Source: Candidatus Aegiribacteria sp.
GTDB taxonomy: Bacteria > Fermentibacterota > Fermentibacteria > Fermentibacterales > JCC-6
Reading direction: 5' to 3'
Length of the DNA stretch: 5,360 bases
NCBI GenBank assembly: GCA_030600975.1
Contig: JAUVUL010000169.1
Coordinates: 1 to 5,360 of the forward strand
The notes under the pieces were generated by a model. The model saw only the letters and a list, made by a program, of their open reading frames with translations, was not told the DNA's origin and made no database searches. Each line of letters begins with the position of its first letter. Position 1 is the stretch's first letter. This document shows positions 4,992-5,360 of the stretch, piece after piece. Both the position numbers and the translations under genes were made by a program.

Positions 4992-5020
4992 TCAGGGGTG
5001 ATCTCATATCCACTCCAATC

Positions 5021-5360
5021 CTATGAGCTCCGGCCAACAACTCTGCCAAAAAACATGGAGTAAGTGAATAATGCATAGTAATCCGGCAGATTTAAAATGA
5101 AATCCGGTGAATCCGGCAGGCAAAGACGCTGGAATTCTACCAAATCATCGGATGACAGCTCAGGTGCTACATTCGACCAACGCATATCAAAAAGAGCCAC
5201 CAGGGCATTGCGTATTTCATCGTCCAGGGGAGCACAGACATTATCGGCAAAAACTTTTACCCTGAGTTCCTTTAGCCCCAATTCACGAAACCAGCCCAGC
5301 GCACGCAGGAAGTGCAACTCCGGCTTCTTTCCCTGTACAAAAGGTGCAATACCATCTGAG
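5021..5360 (-). CDS. C-terminal part of a probable SAM-dependent methyltransferase (5' end outside window)
   Basis: The frame is open to the right window edge and gives 112 residues ending at TAG (5023-5021). The sequence PELHFLRALGWFRELG followed by ELRVKVFADNVCAPLDDEI, then a helical part with NALVALFDMRW and the end PDSPDFILNLPDYYALFTYS, resembles the C-terminal third of class I methyltransferases: the last Rossmann strand region and a lid or tail. The SAM-binding glycine motif would lie upstream, outside the window, so the assignment rests on overall resemblance only. Internal TTG at 5317 is not a credible start. The same frame stays open past the TAG, so a nonsense mutation in a longer protein cannot be excluded, although ending shortly after TYSMFFGRV is plausible for the family. 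It is transcribed towards the glycosidase lipoprotein. Confidence 0.5.
   Translation of the reverse strand, partial: SDGIAPFVQGKKPELHFLRALGWFRELGLKELRVKVFADNVCAPLDDEIRNALVALFDMRWSNVAPELSSDDLVEFQRLCLPDSPDFILNLPDYYALFTYSMFFGRVVGRSS

Overview
The window (5360 bases) reads as chromosomal DNA from a diderm (Gram-negative) bacterium. Evidence for this is a type IV pilus retraction ATPase, a lipobox-type outer-membrane or periplasmic lipoprotein, and a degraded secreted-protein start. The style of the genes (6-bladed beta-propeller proteins with DxxGN blade motifs, and PilT followed by a small unnamed partner) recalls uncultured FCB-group or candidate-phylum bacteria. That taxonomic guess is inference only. 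No rRNA, tRNA or CRISPR was seen.

Plus-strand half (1-2416). The 3' end of a beta-propeller gene enters from the left and stops at 682. A 217-base gap follows, holding a perfect 20-base palindrome, a sigma70-like promoter and a clean ribosome binding site. Then comes pilT (900-1970), overlapping by 4 bases a 149-residue gene (1967-2416) of unknown function. That protein appears to contain two copies of one domain. The overlap predicts translational coupling, so the small protein is a candidate partner of the pilus retraction motor.

Mobile-element zone (2417-3622). The core is a 934-base element with perfect 22-base terminal inverted repeats around a Y1 HUH transposase of the REP-associated (RAYT) type on the minus strand. 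The gene is split by one apparent missing base directly before the HUH histidines. The right terminal repeat supplies the -35 box of a promoter whose transcript would start at or next to the ATG. To the left lie a 13-base tandem repeat of the element edge, a 101-base relic of a second copy of the same transposase, and an AT-rich inverted repeat. This is a nested or repeatedly hit site.

Minus-strand half (3607-5360). Transcription runs right to left. First is the C-terminal part of a probable SAM-dependent methyltransferase (entering at the right edge), then about 140 bases with signs of broken coding, then a lipoprotein with a TIM-barrel glycosidase layout and both catalytic glutamates, then a signal-peptide start cut off by the element. 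Several reading-frame breaks occur in this half, from genuine decay or from indel errors in the assembly.

The points most worth following are the PilT partner with its internal duplication, and the HUH-transposase element with its unusual perfect inverted ends and promoter embedded in one end.
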